A stretch of 64,000 nt of DNA from Prunus persica (lineage: Eukaryota > Streptophyta > Magnoliopsida > Rosales > Rosaceae): contig NC_034016.1 in assembly GCF_000346465.2 (NCBI RefSeq), positions 19,393,548 to 19,457,547 of the forward strand, written 5' to 3'. The translations under genes were made by a program, and so were the position numbers. The notes beneath the pieces are model-generated. The model had not been told where the DNA came from and did not search any database. It saw only the letters and a program-made list of their open reading frames with translations. This document shows positions 9,602-18,808 of the stretch, one piece after another (positions within the stretch are counted from its first letter, which is position 1; each line of letters starts with the position of its first letter).

Positions 9602-10039
9602 ATGAGAGCTTTCAAAGGATATGTGGTTTTCTTCGTCTGTGTAGCAATATTAGCCCTCAGTGCCCCATGTCTTGGAAGCCCTGGAATTCGTTATAATAAA
9701 TGGCATGTGCACGTGGTTAACAACTTGGGCGCCGGAAAAACATTGTTTGCGCATTGTAAATCCAAAGACGACGATCTAGGCGAGCGAAACCTTGCACCGG
9801 GGACTGAGTTCAATTGGAGTTTCAAAGAGAATTTCTTTGGAACGACGTTGTATTGGTGCTACATGAGCACGGACCAGAAGCATGCAGCATTGGATGTGTT
9901 TTGGGTGGAGGGTGACCATAGTTGGCTTCAGTATAGATGCAATTGGAAAGATTGCATTTGGATTGCGAAAGATGATGGGATTTACATAAAGATTATTCCT
10001 GAAAATCGTGATGAGTTTTCTCATAAATGGGAGGTGTAG
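9602..10039 (+). CDS. S-protein homologue, SPH3
   Basis: A single exon encodes 145 residues from the ATG at 9602. An earlier in-frame ATG (9569) would add 11 polar residues before the signal peptide and sits too close to the TATA box, so the later start, whose AAAACAATGA context matches that of SPH4, is preferred. The signal peptide runs to about residue 26 (LALSAPCLGS). The core is KWHVHVVNNLG, Cys52 in HCKSKDDDLG, NWSFKENFFGTTLYWC (Cys86), and CNWKDC (Cys113, Cys118) followed by AKDDGIYIK. It is closest to SPH4 in coding and 3' UTR sequence (both carry TGCAATAAAGAAT), so the two are a tandem duplicate pair. The role is unknown beyond being a secreted SPH protein. Confidence 0.9.
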   Translation: MRAFKGYVVFFVCVAILALSAPCLGSPGIRYNKWHVHVVNNLGAGKTLFAHCKSKDDDLGERNLAPGTEFNWSFKENFFGTTLYWCYMSTDQKHAALDVFWVEGDHSWLQYRCNWKDCIWIAKDDGIYIKIIPENRDEFSHKWEV

Positions 10040-11705
10040 GTGACGCTTGATGATCATGGCAACAACTATCTGATTGTAAAAGGAATTAGGGTGTCCAGTT
10101 TCCAGTATTGATGCAATAAAGAATACAGCCCAGAAAATTATGTGAAAGTGTTACATGTATTCTGGTAGCATTTTCCTGAGTTTCGGTGACAATTTTCCTC
10201 ATTTTCCCTATTAAACACATTTTTAATAACCAGATAATTCTCATACACGAAACATTAGAGACTTTGGTTGATAAGAAAGAAATAGTCACGAATTTTCTGA
10301 GCATTAGCAAAAATAGTCAAGATGGCTCTCGGGATTTCCTTCCAAACAAAATTTATTTCCATCCATAATGCTATTAATTCGCCAAGGTATATAAGCATTT
10401 TAGAGTGCCCGTTTTATTTCCCCAGACATGTACATGTACCGTACCTCCCACTCACCATTATTCCTAAAATCGTAATATTTAATCACTTATATTTTCACAA
10501 CCAAAAGAAAGTTCAGTTCTATATATGTTCAGACTTTTATATAGACATTTTAAAAAACACTTCTATGAAAATTAACACAGCAAAATCTTCAATTTATCTC
10601 CAAGTGTTCCTATTTTATACAAAGTTTATTTCTTTCATATGGTCTTTTTTTTAAACTAAATTTATTTTCATGTAGTCTAAAATGCACCCAGACATGAATT
10701 TCTCGTTTTATGATTAATTTCTTGAAAACTTCTTTAAATCACCCTTCTAGTGCTTTCCCTTAAATCAAGAATAGTTTATGATATATTTGCACTAAAAATT
10801 CTCAATTTAAAAAATAATAATAATAATTTCTTTCTCTTCCTCTTTTGTTTAACATTGGGATTTATGAACATTTTTGTATTTCTTTTGAGTTTGAATAGTG
10901 TAGATGATGAGATTAATCTTCAACCATTTGAACATTTGAATTCATAAGAACTATGATTATAATGAATGTATATATTATCAATAAATATGAAATGATAGTA
11001 TGAAGTGGGCCAAAACGAGTAGTTAATGTAGTATTAACTAATTAACTGGTTAGCGCTTGAGCCCGAATAAAATGAGAACCTTCTAACTATTTTTTAAAAT
11101 TTTGTGAAGGGCCCCCTCTAATGTGAAATCATAACTCTACCACTAAAAGTGGGTGTGCCTATCTTAAACAAAGGTTCATCCATTGCTATCTAAGACCAAA
11201 GGATTTATGGATATCCATCAACAAAGCATTCCCTAAATCCTTTTTTTATGCAAACATTTTTCATAGACGAAGCTACTTGCATGTGAGCTCAGCACGAAGA
11301 GTTGTATAGCGGGGTTGGTGTTCATAGTGATCTGGATTTGAAGGAGAAGAAGACGAAGGTTCATGCTTCCCTGAGTCCTTGGAAGTCATTTTATAAAAAG
11401 ATAATTTTATCTTAAAATTTTTAAAGATAAAATAAATAAGAAAATATAAGACAATGATGAAAATAACAACGTTCGCATTTTATCACTACCTAGCCATCTT
11501 ACATTTGATTTTAGATTAATTTATTCCTTTATTTGCATTTACAGCCATATATTTAATTTCACTAAAAAATGAAATTTGAGTTAATAGAAGAGTGAGAAAA
11601 GTGGTCGCCAAATTTGAAGAATGAAAAATGGAGTGCAACAAAAAGTTTATGGGAGTTGCCAATGTAACTCCTCGTTTTCTCTACATGCATGTGTGACAAC
11701 TCACA
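10040..11705. other. Long AT-rich spacer between SPH3 and SPH4
   Basis: SPH3 3' UTR with AATAAA near 10114, then very AT-rich DNA. Several short open frames here have low-complexity Phe/Ile/Asn-rich products and are not supported as genes. Confidence 0.5.
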
Positions 11706-11719
11706 AAAGAGGCAGATAA
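11706..11719 (+). repeat. Left target-site duplication of SINE
   Basis: AAAGAGGCAGATAA, repeated exactly at 11851-11864. Confidence 0.8.
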
Positions 11720-11850
11720 GTTGCAAACGACTCACTAGTGTAGTGGTTTGGAGTAATTATTCTCCAAATAAAATTCTGAGTTCGAGTCTTAACATCCATA
11801 TCGTGTGTGTGAGTTTAGAAAAGATCTTTAAAAAATCAAAAAATAAAAAG
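11720..11850 (+). mobile_element. tRNA-derived SINE with intact target-site duplication
   Basis: The 131-bp body starts GTTGCAAACGACTC. It carries a box-A-like TAGTGTAGTGGTTTGGAG and a box-B-like GAGTTCGAGTCTTA about 35 bases later, and ends in an A-rich tail (11830-11850). It is flanked by perfect 14-bp direct repeats. All of this fits recent target-primed insertion. It sits about 140 bases upstream of the SPH4 start codon. Confidence 0.8.
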
Positions 11851-11864
11851 AAAGAGGCAGATAA
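11851..11864 (+). repeat. Right target-site duplication of SINE
   Basis: AAAGAGGCAGATAA, identical to 11706-11719, placed directly after the A-rich tail. Confidence 0.8.
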
Positions 11865-11933
11865 CTCCTCAAATAATTAAATGAATAGTACAAACTTCCA
11901 TTAATGATTAATAAATACCCAAGTTTGGCTACC

Positions 11934-11943
11934 TATATATAAA
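11934..11943 (+). promoter_or_regulatory. TATA box of SPH4
   Basis: TATATATAAA lies 55 bases before the ATG at 11989, at the same spacing as in SPH3. Confidence 0.6.
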
Positions 11944-11988
11944 CCAACAAGAAAACTGAGTTTGCAGCTCAAAACCAGAGATAAAACA

Positions 11989-12477
11989 ATGACTATATTT
12001 CCTTTCAGTTTCAAACCCAATTACGTGGTTTTCTTTGTGTTTGCTGCAATATTTTTAGCAGCCTTGGCTCTCCCATATCATGCAAACTCAGCTAATCAGA
12101 CCAACTTGGGTTATCCGATAAATAAATGGGTTGTTCATGTCGTTAATCAAATGGGGGCTTCAAAAACGTTGGTAGCTCATTGTAAATCCAAGGACGACGA
12201 TCTGGGAATCCGTGACGTTCTGCCCGGGAATGAGTTCAACTGGGGTTTCAAAGAGAACTTCGGTGGAACAACGCTTTTCTGGTGCAACATCCACAACAAC
12301 CATCAACACGCTAATTTTCAGGTGTTTTGGCATGAGGATGAGTCTAAGAGCAGTTGGCTTCACTACAGATGCAACTGGAAAGAGTGCTTTTGGGTTGCTA
12401 AAGATGATGGGATTTACATCAGAAACACTCCTGAAGGCCGTGACGAGCTTCAGCATCAATGGGAACCAGGGTGGTAA
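11989..12477 (+). CDS. S-protein homologue, SPH4
   Basis: A single exon encodes 162 residues from the first ATG after the TATA box (11989); the frame is open a little further upstream but without ATG. The long hydrophobic leader (YVVFFVFAAIFLAALALP) ends in a signal cleavage region near residue 34. The core follows the family: KWVVHVVNQMG, Cys65 in HCKSKDDDLG, NWGFKENFGGTTLFWC (Cys99), CNWKEC (Cys128, Cys133) and AKDDGIYIR. Potential N-glycosylation is at NQT (36). It is the longest SPH here because of an extended N-terminus and a small insertion (HEDESKSSW). It pairs with SPH3 as a tandem duplicate; a SINE separates its promoter from upstream DNA. Confidence 0.9.
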   Translation: MTIFPFSFKPNYVVFFVFAAIFLAALALPYHANSANQTNLGYPINKWVVHVVNQMGASKTLVAHCKSKDDDLGIRDVLPGNEFNWGFKENFGGTTLFWCNIHNNHQHANFQVFWHEDESKSSWLHYRCNWKECFWVAKDDGIYIRNTPEGRDELQHQWEPGW

Positions 12478-12889
12478 TTAATTAATTAATTAAGATGATG
12501 ATCCAAGGAGTTGCACTTCCTATATGTAGTTATGATCCAAGGAGTTGTAAAGGAAGATGTCAAATCACTACCCATATGCAATAAAGAATTTGAGACCAAT
12601 AAATTATGTGAAATTGGTTTGCAATTTTAACAAGCTCACGCTGACCCAATTCGAATCTAAATTGAAATTTGGACGAGTTTAAATTGGTTATATATTGGAA
12701 AATAAACTAAAGTTGGGCATATGGTTTGATAATTACTTAAAGTGATGGGATTTTTATAGAGCCTTTTTCACTTTGAGGGGGGAAGAAGTCACTGTTCTTC
12801 CCTCCTCTCCCTTCTTCTCTTCCTCTCTCCCTCCTTTCACCTCTTCCCCATTTTCAGAGACAAATGATTTTTCCTATTTGTCTTAGTTT

Positions 12890-13412
12890 TGTTATGATTT
12901 TCATCCAACCATTATAGGCAGCTGCGGCTCAGCGTCGGATCTTCACATGCATTTCGGCATCGGATCTCCACCACCATCTTTTTTGCAATTTTTTTATATT
13001 TGGAATAAGTTGCAAAGACTCTTTGGGTTCTCTGTGTAGTTTTCACCTCTCCTTTTGTGAGAGTTTTCCATCTCTCCTTTGTGAGAGTTTTCCATCTCTC
13101 CTTTGTGAGAGTTTTTCATCTCTCCTTTGTGAGAGTTTTGTTTGTATTGTTATGGCTTGGTTTTTTCAAGCTTTATCTATTTTTTATTATTCTAAGTTTG
13201 CAATCTTAGTTGGGATGCCTATGCCAAAGTTTCTTCTATCTTGCCTGATCGTTAGTGAAGACATACATGATTTTCTTAATTTTGATATTAGACCGCTCCG
13301 TTATTGTAATAGCCCTTTTGTGGCTAGTTTGTATTAGCCCTTTGTAGCTAGTGGTTTTTTTGACTGAATTATGAATGCAATCATAGAATTTCTCAACAAA
13401 AAAAAAAAAAAA
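12890..13412 (+). mobile_element. Possible poly-A retroposon with 24-bp minisatellite
   Basis: The stretch ends in a run of about 15 A (13398-13412) preceded by TTATGAATGCAATCATAGAATTT, which resembles a LINE-type 3' end. It contains four tandem copies of a 24-bp unit (CTCTCCTTTGTGAGAGTTTTCCAT) between about 13049 and 13136. No reverse transcriptase remains, and the 5' limit is not defined. Confidence 0.35.
13049..13136 (+). repeat. 24-bp tandem repeat, about 3.7 copies
   Basis: GTGAGAGTTTTCCATCTCTC recurs every 24 bases with one or two substitutions. Confidence 0.85.
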
Positions 13413-14016
13413 CTTATACCTCAGTTTCAATTTGTCAATTTAAAGAAAAATTTAAGAGAAATGTCACCTTAATTTGTCAAAACCCATGATTTGTCATATG
13501 ACTTTAACACCATCCAATTTTCCATCCATTTTAAGGGTATTTTAGTTTTTTCCATTTTCAAGGGAAAAAAGAGAGAAAAACCTTTTCTCCTCCACCCCAA
13601 CCCCCGCCCCAAAAAACACATCACTAGGAAAATTACCAAAAAGAAAAAAGAAGAAGAAAAAGGTGGACTTGGTCTAAGTTGGCTGAGGGAATTTGTGTGT
13701 GAAGGGTAGGTGTTCCATGGTAGAGAGAGAATGAGGAAGGGGTGGGGAATGGAGGAAGGGACTGTGAAGAGGGAAGGGAGGATGAATTTCAAGGTGGGTG
13801 AGGTTGGTCGGAGCCGCAAGTGGAGCACTTGGGATGGAGGAAGATGAGATTTTTTTTTTAAATACAATTTTTTATATAATGATTTTTTCATTATAAAATA
13901 TTCTTAAAAATACCCTTTTAAATGGAAGGAAAATTGAATGATGTTAAAGTCAGATGACAAATCATGGATTTTGACAAATTGAAAATGAGGTATAAGTTCA
14001 AGTGACATTTCTACAA
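13412..14016. mobile_element. Foldback/MITE-like element with ~100-bp terminal inverted repeats
   Basis: The left arm (13455-13551) contains GAAATGTCAC, AACCCATGATTTGTCATATG and ACTTTAACACCATCCAATTTT. The right arm (13903-14013) contains the reverse complements CAGATGACAAATCATGGATT, GATGTTAAAGT and GTGACATTTC. The arms are at least 90 bases long and imperfect; the purine-rich centre has no transposase. An outer phrase ACTTATACCTCAG..TTTCAATTTGTCAA (13412) also matches the right arm, suggesting a nested or rearranged end. Long inverted arms without coding capacity suggest a Mutator-type MITE or foldback element. Open frames within it are not genes. Confidence 0.65.
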
Positions 14017-14706
14017 AAATCTCTAAACTGATCTAGGATTTAGGCTAAACCATATTGACTTCTTATTTTTAATTTTAAAATGAAGAAATTAGTTGAATAC
14101 AAAGTTGAAAAGTCGGTATAATTATGGTAGATAGAGAGAGAAGGAGGGACATAGAGAATAAGACATGTCGTATTCAATTTGAAATTTCCATTTCCTGAGG
14201 CACCTTAATAATAACCTAATAATTCTTATCCAGAAACATAAAATAAATATGACAAAATAACAAATTTCCCTATATATCTTGATAATTCAAAAACAATACT
14301 AGATGTTGAGCAACTCAACTTATGTAAACATATAACATCCCGAGATTCTATATTTAGTGTTTGTGCATTTACTTGTATTTTACAAATATATGAATAAATG
14401 AAATATTATTCTATCGGTCGAGATTTTTTATTAAAAAAATACAATTGGTGATATTATTGTAAATTATAGGAGTTTCTTAATTTTAAGGAACTAAGACGCT
14501 TGAGCAATCAATGCAGTCTTTGAATTTTGATTGCATGCATGCCTCATGGCATCCATTAGCACCCTTTGGAATTTGCATGCCCTTCAAGTGTAAGAGATAC
14601 TATTTTTCCATAACTCAGCATTAATTTCCATTATTTGGCACCAAGCAATATAAGAAAAAAAAGAAGAAAAAAGAAAAAGGTTGGACTATGTCTAGTAATT
14701 GATGGC
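14017..14706. other. Spacer and promoter of SPH5
   Basis: AT-rich DNA without coding signal up to the SPH5 TATA box. Confidence 0.45.
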
Positions 14707-14714
14707 TATTTAAA
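14707..14714 (+). promoter_or_regulatory. TATA box of SPH5
   Basis: TATTTAAA in GGCTATTTAAACC, 60 bases before the ATG. The same GCTATTTAAACC context and spacing occur before SPH6. Confidence 0.6.
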
Positions 14715-14773
14715 CCACTGGACATGTAATCAGAAATATTCAACCAAATTTACAGCAATCAAGTACAGAAACA

Positions 14774-15205
14774 ATGAATCCAATGAAACCATCCCTATCC
14801 TCCATTTCTATGCTCTTACTTGCCCTACTTATCTTCCTGAGCCAAACCCAAGTCACCTATTCACTTTTCAACAAGTACAGGGTGCATATTATCAACGGAT
14901 TGACGAATGAGACTCTTACAGCTCATTGTAAATCCAAGGACGACGATCTTGGAGTTCATGAACTTGCAGTGGACCAGGAATTTTCATGGGAATTTCGCAT
15001 CAACTTTTTTGATAGAACACTTTACTTTTGCAATCTGGTGTGGAATGGTGGACATAAAACTTTTGATGCGTTTCTAGTCGATGAGAAAGCTTTGCTGAAT
15101 TCTTGTAGTTCTTCTGACTGTATGTGGAGAGCAAGAGATGATGGAGTTTACTTGTTTAATTATCCGCACAAACAATATAGACTAAAATATCAATGGGAAA
15201 AATGA
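14774..15205 (+). CDS. S-protein homologue, SPH5
   Basis: A single exon encodes 143 residues. A signal peptide (SMLLLALLIFLSQTQVTYS) ends at about residue 30. The core is YRVHIINGLTNETL, Cys52 in HCKSKDDDLGVHEL, FSWEFRINFFDRTLYFC (Cys86) and CSSSDCMW (Cys111, Cys116), then RARDDGVYLFNYPHKQY and a C-terminal WEK. One glycosylation site is visible (NET, 45). It differs from SPH2-4 by the HEL..QEF stretch and the NYPHK tail, which it shares with SPH6. Coding, leader and 3' flanks all resemble SPH6, so the pair arose by local duplication. An overlapping frame starting earlier in the leader is a shadow. Confidence 0.91.
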   Translation: MNPMKPSLSSISMLLLALLIFLSQTQVTYSLFNKYRVHIINGLTNETLTAHCKSKDDDLGVHELAVDQEFSWEFRINFFDRTLYFCNLVWNGGHKTFDAFLVDEKALLNSCSSSDCMWRARDDGVYLFNYPHKQYRLKYQWEK

Positions 15206-15920
15206 AATTATTGATGTAAAAGAGTAGTCACATTTTCGCTAGGAAAATAATCTTGTGAGTTGCTGTGATCAACATCCAATCAATGAAATTATTATAGCAT
15301 TTTCTCACAACTTGTTTCATTTGATGCTATATCTTACATTTTATTTTTGCTAATTTGTTAATTTGCAACTTGTGTAAGACCAAATGAATCTCTACACCCA
15401 ATGTTAGAGTTTGGATTTTTTTTTCTTTTCACAAAGTGATATTCTAACTAATATACTGGGTGGGGAGATCTAATTGGGATGCAAAGGAGCAAGAACATTA
15501 GGGAGAACTCAAATTTCTCAGATCGATAGAAAGCGAAAAGTAGAAGAAGAAATTGTAGAAAACAAGAATATTATGTATTGCAAATTTAACTGTGCAATTA
15601 GGCAACCTGTTACTAATTAAGATGTCAATCATACAAGTCTAGCAGTACAATTTTTAAATTTGTGAAGGCAAATCACTCAACAAGCAAAGGCCAAAAGAGT
15701 GGTACCAAAAATATGGCACACAAAAATGTCCTGCTTAGCTCACACACAAAGAATAGCAGCAAGCTAAGCTCAATCCCCTGCATAGCAATCATCCAAAACT
15801 GAGATGGAAGAGATTCATCTGCATATTGACTTCATCTTTTTTTTTTTCTTTCTTTTTAATACAAGTCATAATGTAACGTATAACAGTATAAAGGAGACAG
15901 GGGTTTCTCACACACACAAT
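15206..15920. other. Spacer after SPH5
   Basis: SPH5 3' UTR, similar to that of SPH6, then AT-rich DNA without coding signal. Confidence 0.45.
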
Positions 15921-16107
15921 TGTTGGCAATTCCTTACTTAGTTAGGATTTTAGTTACTTACCCATTTATCTAGTCCTATTATAATTGAGATTTTTTTCCT
16001 ATTGTAATTTAGATTTATTTCTTATTTTATTTAATGTTGTACTTCCTTATAAATACCTCTATATATATCGGAGAAGAATACATAACTGAATATTTGCCCT
16101 ACTTTGT
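15921..16107 (+). mobile_element. Possible solo LTR of a small retrotransposon
   Basis: The stretch begins TGTTGGCAATTCC and ends TTTGACA. It contains repeated TAGTTAGGATTTTAGTT/TAGTCCTATTATAATT phrases, then a TATAAATACCTC promoter-like motif in its second half, as in plant Copia LTRs. No clear 5-bp target duplication was found, so the limits are provisional. Confidence 0.35.
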
Positions 16108-16115
16108 TTGACATG

Positions 16116-16206
16116 ATTTTTTTTTTTCATCAAGGTGACATGGGGTTCGAACTTGAGACCATTCATTTGCAAATCGAGGCCCCTTTTCACTCGGCTAAAT
16201 CCCGTT
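16116..16206 (-). mobile_element. Probable tRNA-derived SINE fragment
   Basis: Read on the minus strand, the block has a box-A-like TTAGCCGAGTGAAAAGG, a box-B-like AAGTTCGAACCCC and a 3' A-run (a T-run on the plus strand at 16118-16129). Confidence 0.5.
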
Positions 16207-16489
16207 GAAAAATTGACTTCATCTTAATATTGGTAAAATAAGGAATTAATTCTTAACTAAATTGCCAAATGGCGTTAATTCTTATTCTTTGGCACCAAGC
16301 GAATACATTAAATTTTCTGTTTCAGTTACATATCTTCTTTCACCCAATAATAGGTATGAACTAATACAGTGAACATTGACCCCAAAAAAAGACTAATACA
16401 ATGAACGCAAACTTTTTTTATTTGGTAAGTAAATGAATTGAAATGAATTTGACCTTATCCACTGGTTGGACTAATCAGTAAATGATAGC

Positions 16490-16497
16490 TATTTAAA
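16490..16497 (+). promoter_or_regulatory. TATA box of SPH6
   Basis: TATTTAAA, 66 bases before the ATG, in the same context as in SPH5. Confidence 0.6.
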
Positions 16498-16555
16498 CCC
16501 ATATACATAATTAAAAAAAATTCAACTAAATTTACAGCAACCAAGTACAGAAACA

Positions 16556-16990
16556 ATGAAGCCAATGAGGGCGCCATGCCTATCCTACATTTCCATGCTC
16601 TTACTTGCCCTAGTTATCTTCCTCAGCCAAACCCAAGTCACGTATTCACTTTTCAACAAGTACCGGGTGCATGTTATCAACGGGTTGTCAAAAGACACTC
16701 TTACAATTCATTGTCAATCCAAAGACACCGATCTGGGAATCCATGAACTTGCAGTGAACCAGGAATTTGAATGGGAGTTTCGCACCAACTTTTTCGATAC
16801 AACTCTTTTCTTTTGCAACCTGCGGTGGAACGGTGGACATAAATCTTTTGATGCGTTCAAAGTCGATGAAAAAGGTCTGTTGAATGATTGTAGCGCTAAT
16901 GATTGTATGTGGTTAGCAAGAGATGATGGGATTAACTTGTTTAATTATCCCCACAAAGAATATCGACAAAAATATAAATGGGATAAATGA
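16556..16990 (+). CDS. S-protein homologue, SPH6
   Basis: A single exon encodes 144 residues and is the closest relative of SPH5. The signal peptide is almost identical (SMLLLALVIFLSQTQVTYS) and is followed by LFNKYRVHVINGL. Conserved cysteines are Cys53 (HCQSKDTDLG), Cys87 (LFFC), Cys112 and Cys117 (CSANDCMW), followed by ARDDGINLFNYPHKEY. It differs from its sister by HCQSKDTD in place of HCKSKDDD and by loss of the NET glycosylation site (now SKDT). The difference between two otherwise similar copies may reflect divergence after duplication. The protein is predicted to be secreted; its function is unknown. Confidence 0.91.
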   Translation: MKPMRAPCLSYISMLLLALVIFLSQTQVTYSLFNKYRVHVINGLSKDTLTIHCQSKDTDLGIHELAVNQEFEWEFRTNFFDTTLFFCNLRWNGGHKSFDAFKVDEKGLLNDCSANDCMWLARDDGINLFNYPHKEYRQKYKWDK

Positions 16991-17756
16991 AATTGATGTG
17001 GAAAAGTACTCAATTGTTCGCAAGATGATCTTGTGAGTGGCTGTGTTCAACATCCAATATATAATATTATAAGCATTTTCTCACTACTCGTTTAAATTTC
17101 TTTTTTAATTTCTCGCATTTTGTTTTTGGATTAATTTGTTAATTTGCAATTTGTATGTAATGCCATGAATCTATGCATCCAATTGTGAGAGATTGAACTC
17201 TGCTTCGGGCACCAATATTATTTGTGCTCTTTAGTGTAAAAGGCATAATTATTTGTGCTCTTTGTTAATAGCTACAGTGCAACCACCCAAAAAAGTATAT
17301 AATCAAATTAAAATTGTGGAGACAATATTTCAATACAACTAAAGAGTAAAATAAAATAAAAAACTAGAAGTCACACCTTCAACCTTAGCTCACGCTTTGA
17401 GTCTTCAATTTCAAGAGCAGACAAACAAAAAAACACTCCAGACCTAAGTAGCAGATAATCACCTTCAAAACACAAAAAATTCATATCTAAGTGAGCCAAC
17501 AATGGTATGGATAAAAAGAAAAAACTATTAACAGTAACAGTAGTAGAGTTGAAATGGTATAAATATCCCAGATCTATGATATAAATTAAAAGGAAACAAC
17601 TTCTTACAAAAAAAAAAAGGAACAAATTCTTACCAGCCACATGTGCAAGAAATATATAAAACAAATGGCTTTTTTGGGGGGTCAATGTTCTAATTTTCTT
17701 GCTTGTAATGATACACTTTGGACCCACTGGCCCCATGCATATCCCAGAAACACACA
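16991..17756. other. 3' flank of SPH6 with a block recurring at 22.2 kb
   Basis: After the 3' UTR, 17209-17290 (TTATTTGTGCTCTTTAGTG, AAAAGGCATAATTATTTGTG) recurs in altered form at 22191-22275. No gene is supported; the Ser/Leu-rich and Arg/Glu-rich frames at 17.4-17.9 kb come from the microsatellite. Confidence 0.5.
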
Positions 17757-17818
17757 GAGAGAGAGAGAGAGAGAGAGAGTGCACTGTGCAAGGGTGCCTG
17801 GAGAGAGAGAGAGAGAGC
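17757..17818 (+). repeat. GA microsatellites (two tracts)
   Basis: (GA)n runs at about 17757-17779 and 17801-17817, separated by a copy of GCAC(T/C)GTGCAAGGGT that flanks both tracts, so the tract and its flank appear duplicated. Confidence 0.85.
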
Positions 17819-18147
17819 ACCGTGCAAGGGTACACCGTACCACACAGAGACACAAAAATCTCTCTGCCTGGTCATGGATTGGTGCACCCATTGAGAGTTT
17901 TTGCGACGCCAAAAAGAAAATTTCAGAGACACAGCATCAAATCTAACAAATTTACTTGAGAGGTCAACATGTTGTGGCCTTTTTGGCCAAATGTTACCTC
18001 CAAGATTGAACACCAGCCAGCCATGTCCCATGTGCAAAGCAAAGCCCTCCACGGAGCCTCAAGGCCAGCTGTGGAGTCCACACGCCAACTTGGTCTGATT
18101 GCATTTGGCCAGGAAAGTGTGGCCAATGACAACAGAGGACCAATCTC

Positions 18148-18154
18148 TATTTAA
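18148..18154 (+). promoter_or_regulatory. TATA-like box of the orphan gene at 18.2 kb
   Basis: TATTTAA, 61 bases before the ATG at 18209, with a GA-rich leader between. Confidence 0.5.
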
Positions 18155-18208
18155 GCACACTAACACATACGGAAGGAAGCACACATTCACAGAGAGAGAA
18201 AGAGAGAG

Positions 18209-18565
18209 ATGGCAATGAAGGAAACTGCAGATGCAGCAGAGAAGGCGTTGAAGCACTTGAACCCAGATGGGGAAGAAGACCTCCTCTGCCCAAAAACAAA
18301 GCACAACCCAAAGGAGCCCATAAAGCTGAATTTTAGCCCATCTCAAGATCAAACCCAGGCTGAGCCATGGTTGTTCAAACCAAAACCTGGCAGTGTCTTC
18401 CCTGTGAAGAAGAGGATAGTGAAGAGGATGATGTTTGATAAAATTGTCCAATGCTTTTGCTCTGTTTCAGATGATACTAATAGTCCTTCAGCTTCTTCTG
18501 GAGCCTCTGAAACCACATCAAACGCCAACAAGGTCATCAGCAACCACGTTTACCCAAGCCCTTAG
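18209..18565 (+). CDS. Small plant protein of unknown function
   Basis: A single exon encodes 118 residues with no signal peptide or membrane segment. The N-terminal half is acidic then Pro/Lys-rich (KHNPKEPIKLNFSP, PWLFKPKPGSVFPVKKR). A basic amphipathic stretch (KRIVKRMMFDKIVQCF) follows at about residues 68-83, then a Ser/Thr/Asn-rich tail. The PVKK+xVKxMMFD phrase looks like a conserved plant motif, but I cannot name the family. The start is the first ATG after a TATA-like box and a GAGAG leader. The gene lies inside the SPH array in the same orientation but shares no similarity with it, so it is probably unrelated in function. Codon use and frame integrity support a real gene. Confidence 0.6.
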   Translation: MAMKETADAAEKALKHLNPDGEEDLLCPKTKHNPKEPIKLNFSPSQDQTQAEPWLFKPKPGSVFPVKKRIVKRMMFDKIVQCFCSVSDDTNSPSASSGASETTSNANKVISNHVYPSP

Positions 18566-18763
18566 CCCACCGCCATAGATATGGATACAGGAGCCGATTT
18601 AGTCTGTTTCTTTCTGGTACTTCCAATGGTGTTGTTGCTGTAGTTTTTTAATGGCTTTAATAAAATGCTACTGGGTTTTCTTTGATCTCTTTCTTTCTGG
18701 TAATTTGAATGGTGTTGTTGCTGTAGTGGTTTCATGGCTTTCATAAAATGTTGGGTTTTCTTT

Positions 18764-18767
<4 letters not shown>

Positions 18768-18806
<39 letters not shown>
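18768..18806 (+). repeat. CT microsatellite
   Basis: (CT)n of about 38 bases in the 3' region of the orphan gene. The flanking phrase GGTGTTGTTGCTGTAGT is itself repeated (18627 and 18709). Confidence 0.9.

Positions 18807-18808
<2 letters not shown>

Noticed and set aside
13469..13891. 140-codon minus-strand frame and overlapping plus-strand frame
   Set aside because: Both lie within the inverted-repeat element and its purine-rich centre; the product is low complexity.
17371..18132. Several overlapping frames of 60-160 codons on both strands
   Set aside because: They are driven by the GA/CT microsatellites (RERERE or SLSLSL) and have no conserved content.
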